Of a DNA stretch of 50,297 bases, positions 42,955 to 50,297 are shown in pieces. The first letter of the stretch is position 1. Each line of letters starts with the position of its first letter. The stretch spans positions 1-50,297 of the forward strand of contig NZ_URHZ01000039.1 in assembly GCF_900547735.1 (NCBI RefSeq), read 5' to 3'. Origin of the DNA: an uncultured Clostridium sp. GTDB lineage: Bacteria; Bacillota; Clostridia; Lachnospirales; Lachnospiraceae. The notes below the pieces were generated by a model. It was given only the letters and a program-made list of their open reading frames with translations. It did not search any database and was not told where the DNA came from. A program made the translations under genes and the position numbers.

Positions 42955-43011
42955 AACACCCCGGCCGACCGGAAACTCCTGAAGGGAGAACCGGTAAACC
43001 GGGGTGTTTTT
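42955..43011. terminator. Shared terminator hairpin of gpmI and the zinc-ribbon gene
   Basis: AACACCCCGG and CCGGGGTGTT pair, with CCGG/CCGG inside. T-rich ends exist on both strands (TTTTTG on plus; TTTCTTATTG on minus). Confidence 0.8.
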
Positions 43012-43093
43012 GCATTATTGAAAAGGCATCGGCGTATTGTTATCCATTGGTGTGCCGGTGTGTAAATCAGGAGTCAGGTTTCCGGACGTTGAA

Positions 43094-43897
43094 TTACTCG
43101 TAGAGCTTGTGATAGATTTCTTCGCTGAGGGCGTCGACGTAGGCCTGGTTCGGAAGATCCTGTCCTGTGACCAGACGATCCTGAATTAAATCAAACCGCT
43201 TCAGCTCCAGTTCTTCCCCGGTCAGTCCGGGTTCTTCTTTTTTCAGTTCCTCATCCAGTTGTGTTCCGGTCCAGGTGGAGGTAAACCATGCAATCAGTTC
43301 CTCCGTGCGTTTTTCTTCCGCTTCGGCCTGTTTTAAGGCTGTGGCCAGTGAACTCCGGGTCTTGAATGAGACGACGAGGCAGGAAAGACCGATGAGCGTG
43401 ATGACCGACTGAAAGAAAATTTTGGATCCCCCGGCCATTGGAAGATTGATAATTCCGGCCCAGCAGACAACGGCAAACACGACCGCAGCGCCTCCCACCA
43501 TCAGAAAAGCGGAGCTGGAAGAACGGAGATCCTCGCAGCGCTGGCGGCCGCTGACATAGACTCCGGCCGAGGCGGCTCTGGTCCGGCTTTCCTGCGTTCC
43601 GGCCGAGCCGGAACCTTCTGCGGCGTCCTCCGGTTCACTGTCGCGGCTTAAAAGCGTCTCAAAATTCTCCAGGTTTTCCAGGTTGTCAAAGTCAATCAGG
43701 TTATCCATAATCTGGGAGGCGTCAAATCCCTCCATGTCATGGTAACGGTCCGTGGCAGCTTCTATTTTCTGCTGCTTCTCCTTTGCGCGTTTTGCGGCTT
43801 CATAAGCTTCCTGTGATTCCACTAGCTCACCGCCGCAGTCACTGCATGTAGTGATTCCATCGACAAATTCCATGTCGCATTTCGGGCAATATGGCAT
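43094..43897 (-). CDS. Zinc-ribbon membrane protein of unknown function
   Basis: A 267-residue protein. A short zinc ribbon starts the protein (YCPKCDMEF and CSDCGGEL; Cys 4, 7, 18 and 21). A charged, partly coiled linker (about 30-125) follows, then two membrane segments (about 129-151 and 158-178) and a soluble, Glu/Lys-rich C-terminal helix region (about 180-267). Both ends probably face the cytoplasm. No family beyond the ribbon is recognised. CAAGGAG precedes the ATG. It is a single gene, convergent with gpmI. Confidence 0.7.
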   Translation of the reverse strand: MPYCPKCDMEFVDGITTCSDCGGELVESQEAYEAAKRAKEKQQKIEAATDRYHDMEGFDASQIMDNLIDFDNLENLENFETLLSRDSEPEDAAEGSGSAGTQESRTRAASAGVYVSGRQRCEDLRSSSSAFLMVGGAAVVFAVVCWAGIINLPMAGGSKIFFQSVITLIGLSCLVVSFKTRSSLATALKQAEAEEKRTEELIAWFTSTWTGTQLDEELKKEEPGLTGEELELKRFDLIQDRLVTGQDLPNQAYVDALSEEIYHKLYE

Positions 43898-44077
43898 AAT
43901 CAGTTCTCCTTGGTATTTTATATAGGTTTATTATAAGATAGAAAAGGGGATACGTCCAGAGGGAGTTGAGAAATGAGGACGCCTGTTTTTTTTAATTTGA
44001 CGGCAACTTTTTTCCTTCTTTGGCAGTCTAATGTTTGAAAAGACAATTAAAACGATAAAAATCAAAAAGGAGAAAAA

Positions 44078-44884
44078 ATGATGAAATTAAACAAGGTAAA
44101 AAAATATGCTGCTGTTGCAATGTGTGCTCTGGCTATGGTGAATGCGGTTCCCGCTATGCCTGCTTATGCGGCGCGGCGGAACCATGCTGCGGCCTCTACC
44201 GGGAAAGATACGGCTAAGATGCAGGATATTGCGGAAAAAGTGCAGAACGCATTTAAAAAACAGGATCTTGGAAAGGTGGCGGACCTTTGCGCGTATCCGG
44301 TGGTCATTTCCTATGCGGACGGCGAATTGGAGGAAATTCCAGATAAAGCCGGTTTTATGGCCCTGGGAAACTCGGCGGTTTTTACGCAGAAGCTTCTTGA
44401 TTCAATCGAATCCACAAATATTGCCAAACTGAGCAGCACCGGCAACGGGGCCGTACAGATGGGAGAGGATTACGGACTGGCGCTCTGCAAAATTAACGGG
44501 AAATGGAAAATCAACAATTTTATTTTAGACAGCGCTAAAGGCACGGTATCCGATTCCGTCAACGTCAAAGATGCGGCCCAGATGGCGGAGCTGATTCAGA
44601 AAACATTCTCCTACCGTGACCTGGAGACACTTTCTAAAATGTGCAACTATCCGGTCATCATCACCTATGCCGACGGCAGCTCCGTAGAATACAGCACGCC
44701 CCAGCAGCTCATGAAACTGGGAGAGGATAAAGTCTTCACGAAAAAACTGTCTACAGCGATAGACCAGACCGATATCAGAAAGCTCCAGGAAATCGGCAAC
44801 TCCGGCGTCCAGATGGGCAACAGCTCCGGACTCAACATGTACAAATTCAACGGCTACTGGAAAATCAACCAGATTTATCAGTAA
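44078..44884 (+). CDS. Secreted protein with two tandem NTF2/SnoaL-like domains
   Basis: A 268-residue exported protein. A signal peptide ends after AYA (about residue 31). Two homologous halves follow, about 45-150 and 163-268. Each starts with a helix (AEKVQNAFKKQDLGKVADLC against AELIQKTFSYRDLETLSKMC), continues with a YPVVISYADG or YPVIITYADG strand, and ends in GKWKINNF or GYWKINQI. The fold pattern, a helix-rich start and curved sheet closing on a Trp strand, suggests NTF2/SnoaL-like domains, which often bind small ligands. No catalytic residues are clear. AAAAAGGAG precedes two adjacent ATG codons. It is a single gene with a strong terminator. Confidence 0.7.
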   Translation: MMKLNKVKKYAAVAMCALAMVNAVPAMPAYAARRNHAAASTGKDTAKMQDIAEKVQNAFKKQDLGKVADLCAYPVVISYADGELEEIPDKAGFMALGNSAVFTQKLLDSIESTNIAKLSSTGNGAVQMGEDYGLALCKINGKWKINNFILDSAKGTVSDSVNVKDAAQMAELIQKTFSYRDLETLSKMCNYPVIITYADGSSVEYSTPQQLMKLGEDKVFTKKLSTAIDQTDIRKLQEIGNSGVQMGNSSGLNMYKFNGYWKINQIYQ

Positions 44885-44895
44885 CAAATACCCAA

Positions 44896-44945
44896 GGGGT
44901 ACCGTGCAATCACTTCACTGAAGTATTTGCGCGGTACCCTTTTTT
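44896..44945 (+). terminator. Intrinsic terminator after the NTF2-like gene
   Basis: GGGGTACCGTGC and GCGCGGTACCCT pair with a small imperfection around a 21-nt loop, followed by six T. Confidence 0.8.
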
Positions 44946-44950
44946 CAATC

Positions 44951-44998
44951 GTTACTGTTCACACCCCGGCTGAAATCATCTGTGCTGCGAACAGTAAC
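44951..44998 (+). repeat. Repeat D, short form
   Basis: GTTACTGTTC and GAACAGTAAC are perfect 10-bp inverted ends around 28 bp. They match the ends of the long form at 27468-27618, and the left ends share GTTCACACC. It begins five bases after a terminator T-run. Confidence 0.55.
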
Positions 44999-45099
44999 TC
45001 TCAATCCCTATCCAGGAAAGAAATTTCTTTATCCACTTCCATTTACCATCAAAATAAGATAGAATAAAAAGAGCGTTCAAAAGAAGGGAAGAGATACTG

Positions 45100-46887
45100 A
45101 TGAACCGAATGAAGACGAGTGAACTGATGAAACGCTTTGCACCGTATTATCTGAGATATTGGAAGGTGCTGCTGTTTGATTTATTCTGTGCTGCGCTGAC
45201 GACGCTGTGTGAGATCGTGCTCCCGCTTATTTTGCGGTATATTACCAACGAGGGTATGTATAATCTGGCAAACCTCACGGTAAAGACGATTGTCACCATC
45301 GGTCTTATGTACTTTGGGCTCAGAATCGTGGATGGGCTGGCCAGCTTTTACATGGCCTACACGGGCCACATAATGGGAGCCAGGATTGAGACGGATATGA
45401 GGAAGGACGCATTCTGCCACCTGCAGAAGCTGTCGGACAGTTTTTACAGCAACACGAAGGTGGGACAGATTATGTCCCGTATTACAAGTGATTTGTTTGA
45501 CGTGACGGAATTTGCCCATCACTGTCCCGAAGAATTTTTTATTGCATTCCTGAAAATCATAATCTCATTTTTCATACTGGCCAGGATTAATCTGCTGCTG
45601 ACCGTAGTGATCTTTATCTTTATTCCTGTCATGGCGGTATCCTGTACTTACTTTAACCTGAAGGTGCGCGCAGCCTTTAAGATGCAGCGCAACCATGTCG
45701 GGGAACTGAACGCCCGAATCGAGGACAGCCTTCTGGGAAACAGAGTGGTCAGGGCCTTTGGCAATGAAAAACTGGAAATTGAAAAGTTCCAGCAGGATAA
45801 CCTCAAATTCCTCGATATCAAAAAGCAGACTTATTTTTACATGGCGGCATTCCAGGACACGGTCAGAATGTTTGACGGTGTGATGTATGTGGTTGTCATC
45901 ATTGCCGGAGGAACATTTCTGGTGAGGGGGATTATAAGCCCCGGAGATTTGGTGGCCTATACGATGTATGTGACGACGCTTTTATCCACGATCCGCAGAA
46001 TTATTGAATTTGCCGAGCAGTTCCAGCGCGGAATGACAGGAATTGAAAGATTCTGTGAAATTATGGATGCCGACATTGATATCTTTAATGAGGATGATGC
46101 GGTGGAGCTTAAAGATTCCCGCGGAGAGATTACATTTGAAAATGTTTCGTTTGAATATCCGGATGATCACACACTGGTGTTATCCGGAATCAATCTGACC
46201 ATCCGTCCGGGGGAGAAGATTGCCCTGGTGGGACCTTCCGGCGGCGGTAAGACGACGCTCTGCAACCTGATACCGAGGTTTTATGACCCGACCGAGGGAA
46301 GGATCTGTGTTGACGGGAAAGATCTGCGGGGAATTACGCTGGAGAGCCTGAGAAGCCAGGTGGGTATGGTGCAGCAGGATGTGTACCTGTTCTCCGGTAC
46401 GATCTATGATAACATTGTATACGGAAGGCCGGGAGCGTCCAGAGAGGAAGTCATCGAGGCGGCTAAGATGGCCGGAGCCGATGAATTTATCGACGGGATG
46501 TCAGGAGGCTACGATACCTATGTGGGAGAGCGCGGCGTGAAGCTGTCGGGAGGACAGAAACAGCGCATCAGCATTGCCAGGGTATTTTTAAAAAATCCGC
46601 CGATTCTGATTCTGGATGAGGCGACATCGGCTCTCGACAATGAGAGTGAAAAGATGGTGTCACAGTCTCTCGATAAGCTGGCTGTGGGAAGGACAACACT
46701 TACGATTGCCCACAGGCTCAGCACCATCCGCGGCGCGGACCGGATTCTTGTATTGTCCGGCAACGGCATACAGGAAGAGGGAAGTCACGACGAGCTGATG
46801 GAAAAACAGGGAATCTACTATCATTTATATACATCTGCCAATGGCTTTGAAGACGACGGGGCAGAACGATTGGAGGAAACAAAATGA
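45100..46887 (+). CDS. ABC exporter, fused permease and ATPase
   Basis: A 595-residue half-transporter of the MsbA/BmrA/LmrA type that should work as a dimer. Six membrane segments lie in about 20-315. The ATPase domain has Walker A GPSGGGKTT (378-386), Q-loop VQQDVYLFSG, signature LSGGQKQRISIAR (482-494), Walker B ILILDEATSALD (502-513, catalytic Glu507) and the H-loop TIAHRLSTI. All ATPase residues are intact, so a homodimer is possible. The substrate could be a drug, lipid or peptide. GAAGGGAAGAG is upstream. It overlaps the DegV gene by 4 bp, and two more genes follow closely. Confidence 0.88.
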   Translation: MNRMKTSELMKRFAPYYLRYWKVLLFDLFCAALTTLCEIVLPLILRYITNEGMYNLANLTVKTIVTIGLMYFGLRIVDGLASFYMAYTGHIMGARIETDMRKDAFCHLQKLSDSFYSNTKVGQIMSRITSDLFDVTEFAHHCPEEFFIAFLKIIISFFILARINLLLTVVIFIFIPVMAVSCTYFNLKVRAAFKMQRNHVGELNARIEDSLLGNRVVRAFGNEKLEIEKFQQDNLKFLDIKKQTYFYMAAFQDTVRMFDGVMYVVVIIAGGTFLVRGIISPGDLVAYTMYVTTLLSTIRRIIEFAEQFQRGMTGIERFCEIMDADIDIFNEDDAVELKDSRGEITFENVSFEYPDDHTLVLSGINLTIRPGEKIALVGPSGGGKTTLCNLIPRFYDPTEGRICVDGKDLRGITLESLRSQVGMVQQDVYLFSGTIYDNIVYGRPGASREEVIEAAKMAGADEFIDGMSGGYDTYVGERGVKLSGGQKQRISIARVFLKNPPILILDEATSALDNESEKMVSQSLDKLAVGRTTLTIAHRLSTIRGADRILVLSGNGIQEEGSHDELMEKQGIYYHLYTSANGFEDDGAERLEETK

Positions 46888-47747
46888 AAATTGCAGTTGT
46901 GACAGACAGCAACAGCGGTATTACGCAGGCGCAGGGCAAGGAACTTGGAATTAAGGTTCTTCCCATGCCTTTTATGATTGATGGAAAAGAATATATGGAG
47001 GATATCAGCCTGACACAGCGCGAATTTTATGAGAAGATGGCCGAGGATTTGGACATTTCCACTTCCCAGCCGTCGCCGGATTCAATTGTGGAGCTGTGGG
47101 ACGGGCTCCTTGAAGAATATGATGAGATTGTCCATATTCCGATGTCCAGCGGCCTGTCGGGTTCCTGTCAGACGGCTCTGATGCTGGCCGAGGATTATGA
47201 CGGCCGCGTCCAGGTGGTAAATAACCACCAGATATCCGTAACCCAGAGACAGTCGGCCCTGGATGCCCTCACGATGGCTGAGAGGGGAATGAGCGCCCTG
47301 GAAATCAGGGAGGAGCTTGAGCGGACCAGCCATAATTCCACGATCTATATAACGGTGGATACCCTGAAATACCTTAAAAAGGGCGGCAGGATCACGCCGG
47401 CCGCCGCTGCTCTCGGAACACTTCTCAGACTGAAACCGGTCCTTACAATACAGGGAGAGAAGCTGGACGCCTTTGCCAAGGCCAGGACGATGAAGCAGGC
47501 CAAAGCGATGATGATTTCCGCCATCCAGCACGATTTGGAGACAAGATGGAACGACAGGGAGGGAAAGAATACCCACCTTGAAATCGCCCACAGCAACAGT
47601 GAGGAAGCTGCTTTACAGCTGAAAGAGGAGCTGCAGGAGATTTTCCCGGATACAGACATTTATATGGATCCCCTGTCACTGAGCGTTGCGTGCCATATCG
47701 GCCCGGGAGGGCTGGCAATCGCGGCAGTGAAGAAAATCGAGAGCTAA
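46884..47747 (+). CDS. DegV-family fatty-acid-binding protein
   Basis: A 287-residue cytoplasmic protein. DegV proteins bind a fatty acid between two domains, and related FakB proteins present it to the kinase FakA. Family marks are KIAVVTDSNSGITQAQ at the start, STSQPSPDSIVELWDG, the HIPMSSGLSGSCQTA stretch that holds the carboxylate, and TLKYLKKGGRITPAAAALG with CHIGPGGLAIA near the end. Its ATG lies within the stop of the ABC gene (ATGA overlap), so translation is coupled. No fakA gene is seen in the window. A link between lipid export or import and this carrier is an inference. Confidence 0.87.
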   Translation: MKIAVVTDSNSGITQAQGKELGIKVLPMPFMIDGKEYMEDISLTQREFYEKMAEDLDISTSQPSPDSIVELWDGLLEEYDEIVHIPMSSGLSGSCQTALMLAEDYDGRVQVVNNHQISVTQRQSALDALTMAERGMSALEIREELERTSHNSTIYITVDTLKYLKKGGRITPAAAALGTLLRLKPVLTIQGEKLDAFAKARTMKQAKAMMISAIQHDLETRWNDREGKNTHLEIAHSNSEEAALQLKEELQEIFPDTDIYMDPLSLSVACHIGPGGLAIAAVKKIES

Positions 47748-49193
47748 ATGAGAGAGATGAAGAGACTGAGAAGGAAATTAAAGCGTTCCGTAAGCATGAA
47801 GGTGCCGCTGCTTTTCTGTTTCCTGCTGGTGACTCTGATGCCGCTTCTCATTCAGGCCAGGTTTCTGGCCGGATTTTTCCGTCAGAGCCAGATTGAGGAG
47901 AGCATGATAGAGGCGCAAAGCAAATGCCTGATGCTTGCCAACAAGATGGTGACCCTGGATTATATCAACAATCCGTCCAACAATCCCGGCCTGGATGCCG
48001 AGATGAATGTGACGGCGGATTTGTTTAACGGGCGTATCATCGTCATTGACAGCAGCTTTAAGATAATCAAAGACACGTTTGATCTGACCAAGGGAAAGAC
48101 AAGTGTAGTGGAGGAAGTTCTGCGCTCATTTGAGGGAGAAACCATAAACCGGCGCAACAAAAAGAAGGATTATTTCTATCTGACCCTTCCGGTCTATTCC
48201 AAGGCGGATGCCAAGAAGGTGGAGGGAGTTCTGCTGATGACGGCCTCCACGGAGAGTATGGCCCTTCTGGAAAGCCAGGTTATGCATAAGGCGGGATTTC
48301 TGCAGTTTGTGCTTCTGTGCTTTGTGATTGCGGTGGATTTTCTGGCGGCATCGTTCCTTATGAAACCGTTCAGAAAGCTTCAGGAGAGACTGAACCTCGT
48401 CTCGGAGGGGAATCTCGACCAGGATATCCAGGTGGAAGATTACAAAGAGACAAAGGGCATATCCGACGCGGTCAGCCAGACACTGAAAAAGTTAAAGGCC
48501 GTGGATCAGTCCAGGCAGGAGTTTGTATCCAATGTTTCCCATGAACTTAAGACGCCTATCACCTCAATCCGGGTGCTGGCGGATTCGCTGATGGGGATGG
48601 AAGACGCTCCGGTAGAACTGTATAAGGAATTCATGGCGGATATCTCGGATGAGATCGACCGCGAGGGCAAGATTATCGACGATCTTCTTTCGCTTGTTAA
48701 GATGGATAAATCCTCACCGGATATGAATATTGCATCCATTTCCATCAACGCGCTGATGGAACAGATTTTAAAGCGCCTGAGGCCGATTGCCAAGAGGCGC
48801 AATATTGAGCTGGTATTTGAGAGCCAGAGAGAGGTTACGGCCGATATCGACGAGGTAAAACTGTCGCTGGCCTTAAGCAACCTGGTGGAGAATGCGGTCA
48901 AGTACAACCGTGAGGACGGCTGGGTCCATGTGGTTCTGGATGCGGATCATAAATTCTTTTATGTAAAGGTAATTGACAACGGAATCGGGATTCCTCAGGA
49001 GTTCCAGGAGCACGTGTTTGAGCGTTTCTACAGGGTGGATAAGGCGCGTTCAAGGGAGACGGGCGGAACCGGCCTGGGCCTGGCGATTACAAAAAATATT
49101 GTAATTCTGCACCAGGGGGCGATTAAGCTCCAGAGTAAAGAAGGGGAGGGAACCACATTTACGGTCCGTATTCCTCTTAATTACATTCCGTAA
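47748..49193 (+). CDS. Membrane sensor histidine kinase
   Basis: A 481-residue kinase. Membrane segments at about 18-36 and 183-205 flank an extracytoplasmic sensor domain (about 40-180, with NGRIIVIDSSFKIIKDTFD). A HAMP linker (about 203-255) leads to the HisKA domain with FVSNVSHELKTPITSIRVLA (His265) and the ATPase domain with LSNLVENAVKYN, VIDNGIGIP and GTGLGLAITKNIV. The ATG directly follows the stop of the DegV gene; ATG at 47757 is an alternative start. No response regulator gene adjoins it, which is unusual for this class. The GerMN lipoprotein gene follows, and this kinase-lipoprotein order suggests a shared envelope signal. Confidence 0.87.
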   Translation: MREMKRLRRKLKRSVSMKVPLLFCFLLVTLMPLLIQARFLAGFFRQSQIEESMIEAQSKCLMLANKMVTLDYINNPSNNPGLDAEMNVTADLFNGRIIVIDSSFKIIKDTFDLTKGKTSVVEEVLRSFEGETINRRNKKKDYFYLTLPVYSKADAKKVEGVLLMTASTESMALLESQVMHKAGFLQFVLLCFVIAVDFLAASFLMKPFRKLQERLNLVSEGNLDQDIQVEDYKETKGISDAVSQTLKKLKAVDQSRQEFVSNVSHELKTPITSIRVLADSLMGMEDAPVELYKEFMADISDEIDREGKIIDDLLSLVKMDKSSPDMNIASISINALMEQILKRLRPIAKRRNIELVFESQREVTADIDEVKLSLALSNLVENAVKYNREDGWVHVVLDADHKFFYVKVIDNGIGIPQEFQEHVFERFYRVDKARSRETGGTGLGLAITKNIVILHQGAIKLQSKEGEGTTFTVRIPLNYIP

Positions 49194-49278
49194 TATTCCG
49201 CGGCGGCTGTATTCTGGCTACTGTCCACGGGCAGTATTTTGCGCCGGACCCCTTAGATGTGAAAGGATGGAAGTATAT

Positions 49279-50202
49279 TTGAAACGATTATTTTGCCTTA
49301 TGGCGGCTCTTCTGCTGTGTCTTGGAATTTCAGGATGCGGGCGGGAGGAAAAGATTGCCGAGCCGGAAAAAGGCAGTTACAGGATTTATTATCTGAATCC
49401 CTCCAGGACAAAGCTTGCCAGCGTGGAGTATAAAACGGAAACAACCGATCAGGAGACATTGATCGGAGAACTGGCGGGACAGCTTTTAGAGGCTCCGGAT
49501 AACCCCGATTACCAGGCTGCGCTGGGGGAAAAGGTAATACTTCTGGATATGAGAAAAGAGGACAATGTCCTCTACCTGAATTTTAATAAAGATTATACGG
49601 CGATGAAGGCGACAAGGGAGATCCTGTGCCGGGCGGCGATGGCAAAGACCTTTACCCAGGTGGACGGAATCGATTATATCAGCATCAACTGCGACGGACA
49701 GCCGCTTCTCGATCACCAGGGCAACCCGGTGGGGGCATTTTCAGCCTCCGACTTCGCGGAGAGCATCTCCGACGTGAACTCCTTCGAGAGAGTGGAGCTG
49801 AAGCTCTATTTTGCCAACGAAAAGAAAGATATGCTGGTGGAAGAGTCAAGGGAAGTCGTCCACAATGTCAACACCTCCCTGGAGAGACTCGTGGTAGAAC
49901 AGCTGATAGCCGGTTCACAGGCGGGAAATTCGCCCGTGCTGCCCAAGGACACCAGAATTCTGAACGTGTCTTTGACGGATAATACCTGCTATGTAAATCT
50001 CGACAGTACTTTTATAAACGGCGAGGTGGAGGCGGCAGATTATATTCCGGTCTACGCGCTGGTCAATTCGCTGACGGAACTGCAGACGGTCAATAAGGTC
50101 CAGATTACGGTGAACGGGTCGGCCAATGTGATGTACCGCAATGCGATTTCTCTTTCGACGCCTTTGGAGAGGGAGAAGAAGTATATTGCGGCTGAGAAAT
50201 GA
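49279..50202 (+). CDS. GerMN-domain lipoprotein
   Basis: A 307-residue exported lipoprotein. The TTG at 49279 is preferred: it gives a compact signal peptide (MKRLFCLMAALLLCLGISGC, Cys20) and has GGATGG upstream, while the ATG at 49267 directly abuts AAAGG. Two GerMN domains follow (about 35-150, with YRIYYLNPSRTKLASVEYKT; and about 165-290, with VELKLYFANEKKDMLVEESR and NDTRILNVSL-like strands). GerM of B. subtilis takes part in sporulation, and related lipoproteins such as LpqB in Actinobacteria pair with sensor kinases. Its position 85 bp after a kinase gene fits the second role. The stop codon lies in repeat C. Confidence 0.82.
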   Translation: MKRLFCLMAALLLCLGISGCGREEKIAEPEKGSYRIYYLNPSRTKLASVEYKTETTDQETLIGELAGQLLEAPDNPDYQAALGEKVILLDMRKEDNVLYLNFNKDYTAMKATREILCRAAMAKTFTQVDGIDYISINCDGQPLLDHQGNPVGAFSASDFAESISDVNSFERVELKLYFANEKKDMLVEESREVVHNVNTSLERLVVEQLIAGSQAGNSPVLPKDTRILNVSLTDNTCYVNLDSTFINGEVEAADYIPVYALVNSLTELQTVNKVQITVNGSANVMYRNAISLSTPLEREKKYIAAEK

Positions 50203-50297
50203 GAACGCCGCCGCAGGCTGGGGGGCGGGATGGAGAGGAAGATGTGAGTCTTCAGTCCCGGTTTGCAGAGTGTGGTGAGGGGGAATCCAGGAGAAAA
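50199..50297 (+). repeat. Repeat C, right-edge partial copy
   Basis: AATGAGAACGCCGCCG, a G-rich stretch, CGGGATGG, then GTGAGTCTTCAGTCCCGG (50244-50261) and GGGGGAATCC. The first part matches the reverse complement of positions 1-39, and the second part matches 27350-27368. It is cut by the window end. Confidence 0.65.

Overview
The window looks like chromosomal DNA of a spore-forming member of the Lachnospiraceae (Clostridia), perhaps close to [Clostridium] symbiosum or Enterocloster. The reasons are AGGAGG-type ribosome binding sites, the gap, pgk, tpiA and gpmI glycolytic set, collagen-like spore-surface proteins behind sigma-K-like promoters, DUF4358/MBOAT/DHHW and GerMN lipoprotein genes, and intrinsic terminators between most genes. 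The species call is inference. I see no rRNA, tRNA, prophage, intact insertion sequence or CRISPR array.

Layout. 0.2-7 kb: lysA, a hybrid histidine kinase, an OmpR-type regulator, and a divergent CitMHS citrate transporter. 7.3-14.3 kb: two collagen-like proteins flank TetR and AraC regulators and a flavoprotein, followed by an ECF sigma factor with an RsiV-like anti-sigma factor. 14.5-21.4 kb: a small membrane protein, DAHP synthase, a three-gene surface-polymer acetylation operon (DUF4358 lipoprotein, MBOAT, DHHW) and a MATE exporter. 21.5-27.2 kb: a DUF4397 protein, a Na/Pi transporter fused to a PhoU-like domain, a TAXI solute receptor and a GltS glutamate symporter. 27.2-28.9 kb: a repeat-rich, gene-poor stretch and an AT-rich island with one unknown gene and one decayed gene. 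28.9-34.3 kb: a CAP-domain secreted protein, an MFS exporter, a DcuSR/CitAB-type two-component system and a flavoprotein. 34.6-42.9 kb: gap, pgk-tpiA, a tyrosine phosphatase, a membrane diguanylate cyclase and gpmI. 43-50.3 kb: a zinc-ribbon membrane protein, a secreted protein with a duplicated domain, and a gene chain of ABC exporter, DegV, sensor kinase and GerMN lipoprotein.

The most unusual signal is between the genes. Two unrelated families of hairpin-forming repeats recur directly 3' of intrinsic terminators, always in the same orientation as the terminated gene. Family A (about 40 bp) has five copies. Family B has four clear copies and one degenerate copy, and at the gap-pgk junction it expands to a 128-bp, four-hairpin unit duplicated in tandem. 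A third repeat (C) lies at both window edges in opposite orientations, with a diverged copy near 27.3 kb, so the window may be a contig bounded by a dispersed repeat. A fourth (D) is a pair of elements with GTTACTGTTCAC-type inverted ends.

Functional links. The sigma-V/RsiV-like pair lies 2 kb from an O-acetylation operon, which suggests a cell-envelope stress neighbourhood. Both collagen-like genes have AC-N16/17-CATANNNTA promoters, which suggests expression in the mother cell late in sporulation. The TAXI receptor and GltS adjoin each other without TRAP membrane subunits. The glycolytic genes are split by terminators that may set different expression levels.
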